The position numbers and the translations under genes were made by a program. Shown piece by piece: positions 49,694 to 57,499 of a stretch of DNA of 64,000 nt. Position 1 is the first letter of the stretch. Each line of letters starts with the position of its first letter. The stretch is taken from NCBI GenBank assembly GCA_965230615.1, contig OZ246012.1, positions 3,100,001 through 3,164,000 on the forward strand, given 5' to 3'. The stretch is from G965230615 sp965230615 (GTDB taxonomy: Bacteria; Pseudomonadota; Gammaproteobacteria; HTCC5015). Under the pieces are notes generated by a model. It had not been told where the DNA came from. It did not search any database and worked only from the letters and a program-made list of their open reading frames with translations.

Positions 49694-50884
49694 ATGACTC
49701 AACAACATGATTCAGCAGATGTGCTTATTGTCGGTGGTGGCATGGTGGGGCTGAGTTTGGCCGCTTTATTAGGGCAAGCAGGTTTAAAAGTGACTGTGCT
49801 TGAGCACAGTGAAATTAGTCGTTTTGATCCGCAGGCAGATTATGCCTTACGTGTATCAGCGCTGAGCTTGGCCTCCTGTGATTTACTCGATAAGCTCGGT
49901 GCCTGGGCAGGTATCGCTACTGAGCGGCACTGCGCCTATCAGGAAATGTTTGTATGGGATGCCGCAGGTGATGGCGAAATTCATTTTGATAGCGCGACGA
50001 TACAAGCTGAGCAGCTGGGCTACATTGTTGAAAATAAGCTGATTCAAACCGCGTTGCTCGATACTGTGGTTAAACTGGATAATGTTGAGTTGCTCAGTCC
50101 GGTAAATATCTGCGAGTTTAAACAGCGTCTCGACAGCGTGGCTGTACTGCTCGATGACGGCCGCTGCTTACAGGCATCTTTATTGGTGGGGGCCGATGGT
50201 GCGCAATCTGCTGTGCGTCAATGGGCGAATATTAGTACGCGTGAATGGGATTATTTGCAGTGTGGTGTTGTGGCAGTTGTAAAAGCTGAGCAATCTCATC
50301 AATGCACTGCTTGGCAGCGCTTCTTAAGCAATGGTCCATTAGCCTTATTACCATTGGATGATGGCCGTTGCTCTATTGTCTGGTCAACCACGCCAGCGCA
50401 TGCCGACGAGCTCTTAGCATTATCTGAGCAGGCATTTTGTGCGGCCGTTGCAGAAGCATCAGCTTACAAACTAGGTAATATTGTGGCTGCCAGCCCGGCG
50501 GCGGCATTTCCATTACGTTATTTGCATGCGGATCGATATACACAGTCACGTGTCGCGTTGATCGGTGATGCGGCGCATGTTGTGCACCCATTAGCAGGGC
50601 AGGGCGTTAATCTGGGTTTGGCCGATGCTGCAGCGCTGGCACAGTCTATCATACAAGCGCAGCAGGCAAGACGTGATCTTGGTGGTATCAGCATGTTGCG
50701 GCGCTACGAACGAGCACGCAAGGGAGAGAATTATGCGATGTCATTGGCACTAGATGGTATAAAACGCCTATTTAGCAATGATGCACCATACTTGGTGGGC
50801 GCACGTAATATTGGTTTGAGCATCGCTAATAACAACCCTTTAATAAAACATTTCTTTATGCGTCAGGCGATGGGTAAACGTTAA
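49694..50884 (+). CDS. ubiI: FAD-dependent ubiquinone-ring hydroxylase, UbiI-like
   Basis: The 396-residue monooxygenase is a paralogue of UbiH: GGGMVGLSLAALLG, ALRVSALSLASCDLL, VGADGAQSAVRQWA and LIGDAAHVVHPLAGQGVNLGLADAAAL. In E. coli the gene at this position, visC/ubiI, hydroxylates C5. UbiF-like specificity (C6) is not excluded, though coq7 in this genome probably covers C6. The stop is 37 bp from that of the convergent comM. Confidence 0.9.
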   Translation: MTQQHDSADVLIVGGGMVGLSLAALLGQAGLKVTVLEHSEISRFDPQADYALRVSALSLASCDLLDKLGAWAGIATERHCAYQEMFVWDAAGDGEIHFDSATIQAEQLGYIVENKLIQTALLDTVVKLDNVELLSPVNICEFKQRLDSVAVLLDDGRCLQASLLVGADGAQSAVRQWANISTREWDYLQCGVVAVVKAEQSHQCTAWQRFLSNGPLALLPLDDGRCSIVWSTTPAHADELLALSEQAFCAAVAEASAYKLGNIVAASPAAAFPLRYLHADRYTQSRVALIGDAAHVVHPLAGQGVNLGLADAAALAQSIIQAQQARRDLGGISMLRRYERARKGENYAMSLALDGIKRLFSNDAPYLVGARNIGLSIANNNPLIKHFFMRQAMGKR

Positions 50885-50920
50885 GTAATAGCTGGTGGCT
50901 TTTACTGAACGCGTATGACA

Positions 50921-52423
50921 CTATTGCCTGTCTAATACGCGATAGCTAATGGCTTCACTCATATGTTTGCTTTGGATGGTATTTTGCTGGTCTAAATCAG
51001 CAATGGTGCGCGCGACTTTAAGAATGCGGTGATAAGCACGTGCGGAAAGGTTGAGCTTTTCCATTGCGTTGTCTAATAAAACCAGTGCGGCTTCTTCACA
51101 GTGGCAATCAGTTTGTATCTGCTGATTGTTTAATAAGGCATTGATAGTATTGCTGCGTTGTAGTTGTCGCTCTCGACAGGCGCTTACACGCGCTCTGATT
51201 GTGGCGCTCTGTTCGCCGGACTGTGATGTGCGTAATGCTTTATGTGATAATGAGGCAACTGTGATATGCAGATCAATACGATCGAGTATTGGTCCTGAAA
51301 TTTTATTGCGATATCGTTGTACTTGTTCAGCAGTACAGCGGCAAGCTGTTTGAGTATCGCCAGAGTAGCCACAGGGGCATGGATTCATTGCAGCAATCAA
51401 TTGAAAGCGTGCAGGAAACTCGGCTTGGCGTGCAGCACGGGAAATAATAATATGACCTTTTTCCATTGGCTCTCGTAATACTTCCAGTACATGCCGGTTG
51501 AACTCAGGCAGCTCATCTAAAAAAAGCACTCCATGATGCGCCAAACTGACTTCACCTGGGCGCGGTGTGGAGCCACCCCCGACCAAGGCCACGGCTGAAG
51601 CAGTATGATGTGGTGCACGAAAGTGTCGTTGCCCCCAGTTTTCTAGATTAAACGTTGATGTACTAATTGAATGTACTGCGGCTGTTTCCAAGGCCTCATG
51701 GGTTTGCATGGCGGGCAAGATACTGGGCAGACGGCTGGCCAGCATCGTTTTACCGGTGCCAGGTGGCCCTGATATAAGCAGGTTATGGCCGCCAGCAGCA
51801 GCAATTTCTAATGCTCTTTTCGCATGTTGTTGTCCTTTGACATCGGCCATATCAGCAGTATAACGTGTGGTCTTTCTTGCGGTGGTTTGGCTGTGGTAAC
51901 TCGGTAGTGCTTGTTGTTGGCTAAGGTGTTGGCAAACCGCCAGTAAATTGTCTGCAGCAAGCACGGTTGTATCTTGCGATAAAGCTGCCTCAGCGGCATT
52001 GCAGGTCGGCACGATCAAGGTACGTTTGGCTTGTTGGCAATGTAAAGCGGCTGGCAAACTGCCATTGATAGCGCGTAACTGGCCGCTCAGAGAAAGCTCA
52101 CCTAAGAACTCATAAGTACTTAAGTCTTCTTGCGGTAGTTGTTTAGAGGCGACCAGAATACCAATTGCAATCGCTAAATCAAATCGACTGCCTTCTTTGG
52201 GCAAATCAGCGGGGGCTAAATTCACGGTGATACGCCGCATTGGGAACTCAAATAAGGCGTTAACAATGGCGGCTCTGACCCGGTCTTTACTCTCTTTGAC
52301 AGCAAGTTCTGGCAGGCCGACAATCGATAATGCCGGTAGGCCATTACTAACATGTACTTCAACGCTAACCAATGGCGCATTAATACCCGCTAATGCGCGA
52401 CTGTAAATCGTGGCGAGTGACAT
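50921..52423 (-). CDS. comM: YifB/ComM family Mg-chelatase-like AAA ATPase
   Basis: The 500-residue protein has an N-terminal Lon-protease-like domain (NGLPALSIVGLPELAVKESKDRVRAAI), a Mg-chelatase ATPase with Walker A SGPPGTGKTMLA, Walker B GVLFLDELPEFN, and sensor region AAMNPCPCGYSGD with the CxC motif. A C-terminal Mg-chelatase lid domain follows. ComM is a DNA helicase that aids branch migration during natural transformation, but homologues are widespread in non-competent bacteria too. An AAGGAAG ribosome site precedes the ATG. Confidence 0.95.
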   Translation of the reverse strand: MSLATIYSRALAGINAPLVSVEVHVSNGLPALSIVGLPELAVKESKDRVRAAIVNALFEFPMRRITVNLAPADLPKEGSRFDLAIAIGILVASKQLPQEDLSTYEFLGELSLSGQLRAINGSLPAALHCQQAKRTLIVPTCNAAEAALSQDTTVLAADNLLAVCQHLSQQQALPSYHSQTTARKTTRYTADMADVKGQQHAKRALEIAAAGGHNLLISGPPGTGKTMLASRLPSILPAMQTHEALETAAVHSISTSTFNLENWGQRHFRAPHHTASAVALVGGGSTPRPGEVSLAHHGVLFLDELPEFNRHVLEVLREPMEKGHIIISRAARQAEFPARFQLIAAMNPCPCGYSGDTQTACRCTAEQVQRYRNKISGPILDRIDLHITVASLSHKALRTSQSGEQSATIRARVSACRERQLQRSNTINALLNNQQIQTDCHCEEAALVLLDNAMEKLNLSARAYHRILKVARTIADLDQQNTIQSKHMSEAISYRVLDRQ

Positions 52424-52606
52424 AAGCCACTTCCTTTTTGTTTGCTTTCTTTATTTGTTTTAAATTGCTAATCGTTGTGGTTTGATCAGCAAAGCCCATG
52501 ACAATAGTAACGTTAATTGATGGTGTTAAGTGAATAATTTTTAAGCTAATTTAAGTTAAAGAGAAAAATATTGTTAGTTGTAGATAGGTAGATCAAGGCA
52601 GGCGAT

Positions 52607-52623
52607 TACCCCCATATGGGGGT
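52607..52623 (+). promoter_or_regulatory. Palindromic operator upstream of LuxR-type gene (site 1)
   Basis: ACCCCCATATGGGGGT (52608-52623) is a perfect 16-bp palindrome within TTACCCCCATATGGGGG. Its centre is 30.5 bp from a -10-like TACATT (52646-52651), placing it at about -42.5 from an expected start near 52658. That is the usual position for LuxR-type class II activators. A near-copy occurs downstream of the regulator gene. The remaining 52424-52826 spacer shows no gene. Confidence 0.65.
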
Positions 52624-52826
52624 GCTGCGTAAAGACAAAACCCTATACATTAATAGTAATAAAAATATTTTTCAGTCAAATGGCTGATTGGGCAAGGAAA
52701 ATCAAGAATCAATGTTGAATCGGGTGTAGTCATGTTCAGATAGAAGTCGCCAGTAAAAGGTAATGAGGCCGTCTATGGCAGTCGGCGTAGCGGCACTGGT
52801 ATCAATTTAAAGCAAAAAATGTTGTA

Positions 52827-54176
52827 ATGAATACTGATTCAAGTACCCCTTCTAGGTTTGGCGCATTGAGCATGTGTGGCCAGCAAACGGGATCAACCCA
52901 TAGCATAACGAGAACAGCATTAGTGAACGAAGACGAGCCAATGATCCAGGAAGATCAATATGAGATCTTTGCAGATATTCTGGATACAGCATTGGATCCA
53001 GGGGCTTGGGATCGTGTGTTGGAAACATTAGGCCGCAAGTTTAATTCACCGTTTGTCCGTATTTCATTTTGGAGTGATCACGAGTCAGCATCCAAAGTGC
53101 GCATGGCATCGGTGACAGGCATGTCCAAAAATGAACTCGACTGGAAGTCCATCGAAGAAGACTACTCGCTTTCCCGGCGTCTGGCGCCGCATCAGATGCA
53201 AGCGCTCACAAAAGAACCAGGCAAAGTGGGTGCCGATGAGGTATTTAAATATGTTATCCGGCCAGGTGATATTTTATCGAATGATGAAATTAACCAAATG
53301 ATGGGCAATGCGGCGAGCCTGGAAAACAGCGATTTTTATCAAAACTGGATGAACCCTTTAGGCTATCATAATATTTTGCGCATGAATTTGGCTTCGGGCG
53401 ATAAAGAAAATGTCAATCTGACATTAGCCCGTTCTAAAGAGGCGGGTAAATACACCAAACTGGAAAAAGGTCTATGTCGTTTGCTGTGGCCATCATTGAT
53501 GCGTGCAGTAAAAATTTCCGAATGGCGTAAGTTGGTAGAATATAAAATTCAGATATTTGAATCGTTTATCGATAAACTCAGTGCTGGCATTATCCTGGCT
53601 GATCGTAATCGGCGTATTCTATACAGTAATCGCTTTGCCAAAGAGATACTTGCACAAGCGAATGGTTTGTGGGAGCGTGATGATATTCTTTATGGTTCTG
53701 GCAAGTCAGCAAGTGCAGAGCAAAGCTTTGATGAGTTGGTAGAGATGACTGCGCAAATGCGCATGGATGACTTTAAATTTGATGTGTTCCCTTATCACTT
53801 TATCGATCTGGATGCGCGAGGGGATAAGCAGCCACTAAAAATTGTTGTCGCGCCTGCACAAAACACTGACAAGCTACTCTCTTATTTGTCGGGCATGTCA
53901 TTGATTGTGATTTCCACCAAAGACAGGAAAATTTCATTAGGACGGCATTATTGGCGACATGCCTATGATTTAACCTACCGAGAAGCCGATTTGGTTGAAG
54001 AGCTTATCAATTGTGGCGAGCTGGCGCAGGCGGCTGAGAATATTGGTGTGAAAGTCGATACTGCGAGAAAGTACCTAAAAACCATCTTCCAAAAGACCGA
54101 TGTGCATGGGCAGTCACAACTGATTCGTAAAATGTTGTTTGATATCCCAAAATTCATCAACGACTTCAGTCAATAA
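52827..54176 (+). CDS. LuxR C-terminal helix-turn-helix regulator with novel N-terminal region
   Basis: The 449-residue protein ends in a LuxR/FixJ-type helix-turn-helix (LTYREADLVEELINCGELAQAAENIGVKVDTARKYLKTIF). A PAS-like segment may lie near residues 240-340 (SAGIILADRNRRILYSNRFAKEILA). The first 230 residues match no domain I recognise; there is no autoinducer-binding, receiver or transmembrane signature. The start is uncertain: ATG at 52827 or at 52941 (MIQEDQYEIF), neither with a strong ribosome site. Palindromes TTACCCCCAWATGGGGG flank the gene on both sides, suggesting autoregulation. The gene is bracketed by comM and ubiK, which suggests a local insertion between housekeeping genes. 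Confidence 0.85.
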   Translation: MNTDSSTPSRFGALSMCGQQTGSTHSITRTALVNEDEPMIQEDQYEIFADILDTALDPGAWDRVLETLGRKFNSPFVRISFWSDHESASKVRMASVTGMSKNELDWKSIEEDYSLSRRLAPHQMQALTKEPGKVGADEVFKYVIRPGDILSNDEINQMMGNAASLENSDFYQNWMNPLGYHNILRMNLASGDKENVNLTLARSKEAGKYTKLEKGLCRLLWPSLMRAVKISEWRKLVEYKIQIFESFIDKLSAGIILADRNRRILYSNRFAKEILAQANGLWERDDILYGSGKSASAEQSFDELVEMTAQMRMDDFKFDVFPYHFIDLDARGDKQPLKIVVAPAQNTDKLLSYLSGMSLIVISTKDRKISLGRHYWRHAYDLTYREADLVEELINCGELAQAAENIGVKVDTARKYLKTIFQKTDVHGQSQLIRKMLFDIPKFINDFSQ

Positions 54177-54216
54177 AGCCCCGCTGGTTTGAATAAAGCT
54201 TAACCAAGCCCTAACT

Positions 54217-54261
54217 TACCCCCAAATGGGGGCAGCCGCTTTGTCAGTGCATGGCTACAAT
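54217..54261 (+). promoter_or_regulatory. Palindromic operator and -10 downstream of LuxR-type gene (site 2)
   Basis: CCCCCAAATGGGGG (54219-54232) is a near-copy of site 1, within TTACCCCCAAATGGGGG. Its centre lies 30.5 bp upstream of TACAAT (54256-54261), the same spacing as at site 1. A transcript would start near 54268. The next gene, ubiK, runs the other way, so the only product would be the short segment ending at 54324. Confidence 0.6.
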
Positions 54262-54267
54262 ATAGCC

Positions 54268-54324
54268 TCATGGTTCGAAATTGGTGTTGAGGTTGCGAGG
54301 GTTTCCCCACGCAACCTTTTTTTT
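54268..54324 (+). ncRNA. Candidate small RNA
   Basis: Between the predicted start near 54268 and the T-run at 54317-54324 lies a segment of about 57 nt whose 3' half forms a GGTTGCG..CGCAACC hairpin. The 5' half is short and unstructured. No frame of useful length is visible. The alternative is that this is only the terminator of the LuxR-type mRNA. The transcript is inferred from operator, -10 and terminator. Confidence 0.4.
54290..54324 (+). terminator. Intrinsic terminator after LuxR-type gene
   Basis: AGGTTGCG pairs with CGCAACCT, with an inner GGG/CCC, followed by TTTTTTTT. Confidence 0.9.
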
Positions 54325-54344
54325 ATTTAAGCGAGCAAGGCTGG

Positions 54345-54587
54345 CTATTGTTTGTTTTCCAGGTCTGCTAAACGCTTTTCGAGCGCTTCGAGCTTTTCAC
54401 GGGTGCGTAATAAAACAGCTTGCTGTACATCAAACTCTTCACGCGTCACCAAATCCAGCTTCTGAAACGTGTTTTGCAGCGTTGCCCGTACATTTTTCTC
54501 AATATCCTCTTTGAGCACACTCACATCGCCTGGCAACAGGCGGCTGATTTTTGCGGAAAGCTCATTGAGTGTATTTGCATCAATCAT
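54345..54587 (-). CDS. ubiK: Ubiquinone biosynthesis accessory factor UbiK (YqiC)
   Basis: The 80-residue protein is the BMFP/YqiC family: MIDANTLNELSAKISRLLPGD, VLKEDIEKNVRATLQNTFQKLDLVTREEFDVQQAVLLRTREKL and a terminal coiled coil. UbiK assists the Ubi complex, including UbiH and UbiI encoded nearby, probably with UbiJ, which is not in the window. The ATG at 54587 is the family start; an upstream ATG at 54713 would add 42 unrelated residues. Confidence 0.93.
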   Translation of the reverse strand: MIDANTLNELSAKISRLLPGDVSVLKEDIEKNVRATLQNTFQKLDLVTREEFDVQQAVLLRTREKLEALEKRLADLENKQ

Positions 54588-54683
54588 AGGCCAATCTCTT
54601 TTGATAATTATCTTAGGTGATTGTAGCGCATTGGGCTGCAGTGATGTAGTACAGGCTCTCGCCGCACCAAGATAGTAATGATC

Positions 54684-54711
54684 GCACTGTTTTGGTGCGC
54701 AAAAATGGTGC
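54684..54711. promoter_or_regulatory. Tandem NtrC-like sites
   Basis: GCACTGTTTTGGTGC (54684-54698) and GCGCAAAAATGGTGC (54697-54711) each fit the 15-bp NtrC consensus GCACCANAATGGTGC with few mismatches. They lie about 75-100 bp upstream of the sigma-54 element, the normal place for an NtrC enhancer. A GCACC half-site lies at 54664-54668. Confidence 0.7.
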
Positions 54712-54783
54712 AAGATGGCCCTCCCACGGTGTTCTACTAGCCTTTAGATTGCTAAGTCATTGTTCTGTAACATAAAACAGTAA

Positions 54784-54800
54784 TTGGCATGATGGCTGCA
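54784..54800 (+). promoter_or_regulatory. Sigma-54 promoter of torF-glnK-amtB
   Basis: TTGGCATGATGGCTGCA (54784-54800) contains GG and GC separated by exactly 10 bp, the invariant -24/-12 spacing, and matches TTGGCACG-N4-TTGCA at most positions. Transcription would start near 54811, with torF beginning at 54847. Confidence 0.75.
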
Positions 54801-54846
54801 ATGGAACAAATGTTTATAATTATTTCGACGAGTAGGAGTCACAGTA

Positions 54847-55542
54847 ATGTTTACATCAATTAAAAAAGTGGCAATGGCTTCAGCGTTGCTAGCAACAGCA
54901 ACAGTAAGCACATCTGCCATGGCTGAGCTGACCGGTAATTTTGGTTTTACTTCGAACTATATCGTTCGTGGTATTAACTTCGGTGAGAGCGGTGCGTATG
55001 GGGGTATCGATTATTCTTCAGACATGTTTTATGCCGGTATCTGGGTGATTGACGATGGTGCCAATGGCGTAGATGGTCTGGAAACCGATTTTTATGTAGG
55101 TGTTGCTGGCGAGTCTGGCGACTTCTCATGGGATGTTGCTTTAATCCGTTATGAGTATACCTATACAACAACGGCTGAAACTGAAATTGCAGCAAGCTTT
55201 GGCTTCAGCGACTGGTTCGGTTTAACTATTGCGCAAGGTAACGACGATGACGGTACTGTTGATAGCGATTACACATACTTTGAAGTGAGTTTCAGTGGTG
55301 AAGTCGCTGGCGGTAATGTCACTTTCAAATACGGTGATACTGATCTTGATGAAGATGACTTGTTTGCTAATGGCGCAGGCTTTTTCTTCCCTGACACAAC
55401 TTACCTTGAGTTAGGTTTCAGCGGTGAAGTTGCTGGCTTTGATTGGGCTGTTGGTGTAGGTGAGCAAATTGATGAGCCAGCCGGTGTTGGCGATATTGAT
55501 GCTTACATGTTTATTGACATCAGCAAAACATTCGACCTTTAA
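54847..55542 (+). CDS. TorF family putative porin
   Basis: The 231-residue precursor has a signal peptide (MFTSIKKVAMASALLATATVSTSAMA) and a mature domain of alternating strands rich in Gly, Asp and aromatics (FGFTSNYIVRGINFGESGAYGGIDYSS at the start). It ends in FIDISKTFDL, a typical outer-membrane C-terminus. It matches the TIGR02001/TorF family of small outer-membrane proteins. Its position first in a sigma-54/NtrC-type operon with glnK and amtB suggests a role in taking up nitrogen compounds such as ammonium, urea or amides. The actual solute is unknown. A strong AGGAG ribosome site precedes the ATG. Confidence 0.88.
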   Translation: MFTSIKKVAMASALLATATVSTSAMAELTGNFGFTSNYIVRGINFGESGAYGGIDYSSDMFYAGIWVIDDGANGVDGLETDFYVGVAGESGDFSWDVALIRYEYTYTTTAETEIAASFGFSDWFGLTIAQGNDDDGTVDSDYTYFEVSFSGEVAGGNVTFKYGDTDLDEDDLFANGAGFFFPDTTYLELGFSGEVAGFDWAVGVGEQIDEPAGVGDIDAYMFIDISKTFDL

Positions 55543-55550
55543 GGGCTTCA

Positions 55551-55580
55551 GAAAATAGCGCAGTAAGCTGCCCTATTTTC
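55551..55580 (+). terminator. Hairpin after torF
   Basis: GAAAATAG pairs with CTATTTTC and an inner GCAG pairs with CTGC around TAAG, one mismatch apart. The 3' arm has TTTT but no long U-tract. It could be a weak terminator or mRNA end-processing signal between torF and glnK. Confidence 0.5.
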
Positions 55581-55608
55581 AACAGAATAAAGCAATGATA
55601 AATATGAT

Positions 55609-55639
55609 CTCTTCAGGCGAGACTGACTTGCCTGAAGAG
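55609..55639 (+). promoter_or_regulatory. Hairpin just before glnK ribosome site
   Basis: CTCTTCAGGC (55609-55618) pairs perfectly with GCCTGAAGAG (55630-55639) around an 11-base loop. The ribosome site GAAAGAGG begins a few bases later. No T-run follows. It may affect glnK translation or protect the 5' end of a processed mRNA. Confidence 0.55.
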
Positions 55640-55661
55640 GTCTTGAAAGAGGAAATGATTT

Positions 55662-56000
55662 ATGAAATTGGTAACAGCAGTCATTAAACCTTTTAAGCTC
55701 GATGACGTTCGCGAGTCTTTGTCTGAAATTGGTGTTCAGGGTGTGACCGTCACCGAGGTTAAAGGGTTTGGTCGACAAAAAGGTCATACCGAATTATATC
55801 GTGGTGCTGAGTATGTAGTGGATTTCTTACCGAAAGTGAAATTGGAAGTTGCTGTTGATGATGGCATGGTCGACAAGGTGATCGAGGCTATCAGCAAATC
55901 GGCGCAAACCGGCAAAATTGGTGATGGCAAAATTTTTGTCTCAACCTTAGAACAAGCGATTCGTATTCGCACAGGTGAAACAGGCGCAGATGCGCTTTAA
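55662..56000 (+). CDS. glnK: P-II nitrogen regulatory protein GlnK
   Basis: The 112-residue trimeric signalling protein senses 2-oxoglutarate, ATP and ADP. The T-loop carries the uridylylation Tyr in TELYRGAEYVVDF (Y51). KLVTAVIKPFKLDDVRESL, TEVKGFGRQKGH and GKIGDGKIFV with the nucleotide-binding residues are conserved. Its placement before amtB identifies it as GlnK rather than GlnB. When nitrogen is sufficient, deuridylylated GlnK blocks AmtB. Expression is probably from the sigma-54 promoter upstream of torF. Confidence 0.96.
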   Translation: MKLVTAVIKPFKLDDVRESLSEIGVQGVTVTEVKGFGRQKGHTELYRGAEYVVDFLPKVKLEVAVDDGMVDKVIEAISKSAQTGKIGDGKIFVSTLEQAIRIRTGETGADAL

Positions 56001-56043
56001 TTTCAAGATTTAACTTCCAACTGTAACTTAAGAGGTTATTGTG

Positions 56044-57300
56044 ATGGACTCAGTATTAGAACTTAGATATGCACTCGATACATTTTATTTCCTGATATCA
56101 GGTGCATTGGTAATGTGGATGGCGGCAGGTTTTGCCATGCTTGAAGCCGGTTTGGTAAGAGCGAAAAACACTGCAGAAATTTTAACAAAAAATATTGCGC
56201 TATATGCTGTAGCTTGCATCATGTACATGGTGATGGGCTATAACATTATGTATGGCGATGGTAGCGGCTGGATTCCGGGCTTCGACATCTTTTTAGGTGC
56301 AGATAATGATCCGGCTGAAGTATTAAAAACAGGTGCAGATGAGTGGTACGATGGTAGCTACTATTCAGGTCGTTCTGACTTCTTCTTCCAGGTTGTATTC
56401 GTTGCAACAGCCATGTCTATCGTGTCAGGTGCTGTAGCTGAGCGTATGAAACTTTGGTCGTTCTTGCTATTTGCTGTTGTTATGACAGGCTTTATCTACC
56501 CTGTACAAGGTTTCTGGAAATGGGGCGGCGGTGCATTAGATGCAGCTGGCTTCTCTGACTTCGCTGGCTCTGGTGTTGTGCATCTATGTGGTGCCTCAGC
56601 TGCACTTGTCGGTGTATTACTGTTAGGTGCGCGTAAGGGTAAATATGGCCCTAATGGCACTGTGAATGCGATTCCAGGTGCAAACTTGCCTTTAGCAACA
56701 TTAGGTACATTCATTCTATGGTTAGGCTGGTTTGGTTTTAACGGTGGCTCTGAGCTGATCGTTTCAAACATTGCTGAAGCTAACGCGGTTGCAGCAGTAT
56801 TCGTTAACACCAATGCGGCGGCTGCCGGTGGTGTGGTTGCGGCATTGATCATTGCACGTTTATTGTTTGGTAAAGCAGATTTAACCATGGCCTTAAATGG
56901 TGCGATTGCCGGTTTAGTGGCAATTACCGCTGAGCCATTAACACCATCTCCGGAAGCAGCGACATTGATCGGTGCGGTCGGTGGTATCGTTGTTGTGTTC
57001 TCAATCATACTTCTCGACAAACTGAAAATCGACGATCCAGTGGGTGCGATCTCTGCGCATGGTACCGTCGGTATCTGGGGCTTGATTGCTGTGCCATTCA
57101 CTAATGGCGATGCGAGCATTGGTCCACAGTTAATGGGTGTTGTTGTGATCTTTTTATGGACTGCCATCGTTAGTGGTATCTTCTGGATGCTGATTAAAGT
57201 AACTATGGGTATCCGTGTCTCTGAAGAAGAAGAGTACAACGGTGTCGACTTGAGCGAATGTGGCTTGGAAGCCTACCCTGAGTTCACGTCTAACAACTAA
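56044..57300 (+). CDS. amtB: Ammonium transporter
   Basis: The 418-residue protein has 11 membrane helices and the Amt signature. It starts with LVMWMAAGFAMLEAGLVRAKN and has the phenylalanine gate and first pore histidine in GSGVVHLCGASAALVG (twin-His partner in AISAHGTVGIWG). It ends with EYNGVDLSECGLEAYPE, the GlnK-interacting tail. It lacks the cleavable signal of E. coli AmtB and so belongs to the non-signal Amt subgroup. ATG at 56044 has AGAGG 8 nt upstream; a GTG at 56041 is possible. Terminator at 57372-57405. Confidence 0.95.
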   Translation: MDSVLELRYALDTFYFLISGALVMWMAAGFAMLEAGLVRAKNTAEILTKNIALYAVACIMYMVMGYNIMYGDGSGWIPGFDIFLGADNDPAEVLKTGADEWYDGSYYSGRSDFFFQVVFVATAMSIVSGAVAERMKLWSFLLFAVVMTGFIYPVQGFWKWGGGALDAAGFSDFAGSGVVHLCGASAALVGVLLLGARKGKYGPNGTVNAIPGANLPLATLGTFILWLGWFGFNGGSELIVSNIAEANAVAAVFVNTNAAAAGGVVAALIIARLLFGKADLTMALNGAIAGLVAITAEPLTPSPEAATLIGAVGGIVVVFSIILLDKLKIDDPVGAISAHGTVGIWGLIAVPFTNGDASIGPQLMGVVVIFLWTAIVSGIFWMLIKVTMGIRVSEEEEYNGVDLSECGLEAYPEFTSNN

Positions 57301-57371
57301 TTAGTACGCTTCATGAGTGTGTAGACCTCACCAATTATTAGCGGATTCCCCCTTCCGCGAGGTCTCATCTT

Positions 57372-57405
57372 AGCCCCCTGCTGCAAAGCTAGGGGGCTTT
57401 TTTTT
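57372..57405 (+). terminator. Intrinsic terminator of amtB
   Basis: AGCCCCCT pairs with AGGGGGCT around GCTGCAAAGCT, followed by a run of eight T. Confidence 0.9.
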
Positions 57406-57499
57406 GTGCTATGGTATATCTTTTGGCAGTACAAAGATTAAGTGAGGCGGGTGAGAGCCAGTGTGGAGCGCCTGTGGAACGCTGGAATGGAGAACTGAG

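Noticed and set aside
56496..57239. Minus-strand 247-residue frame opposite amtB
   Set aside because: Antisense of a well-conserved ammonium transporter; Thr/Pro/Ala-rich composition without any domain.
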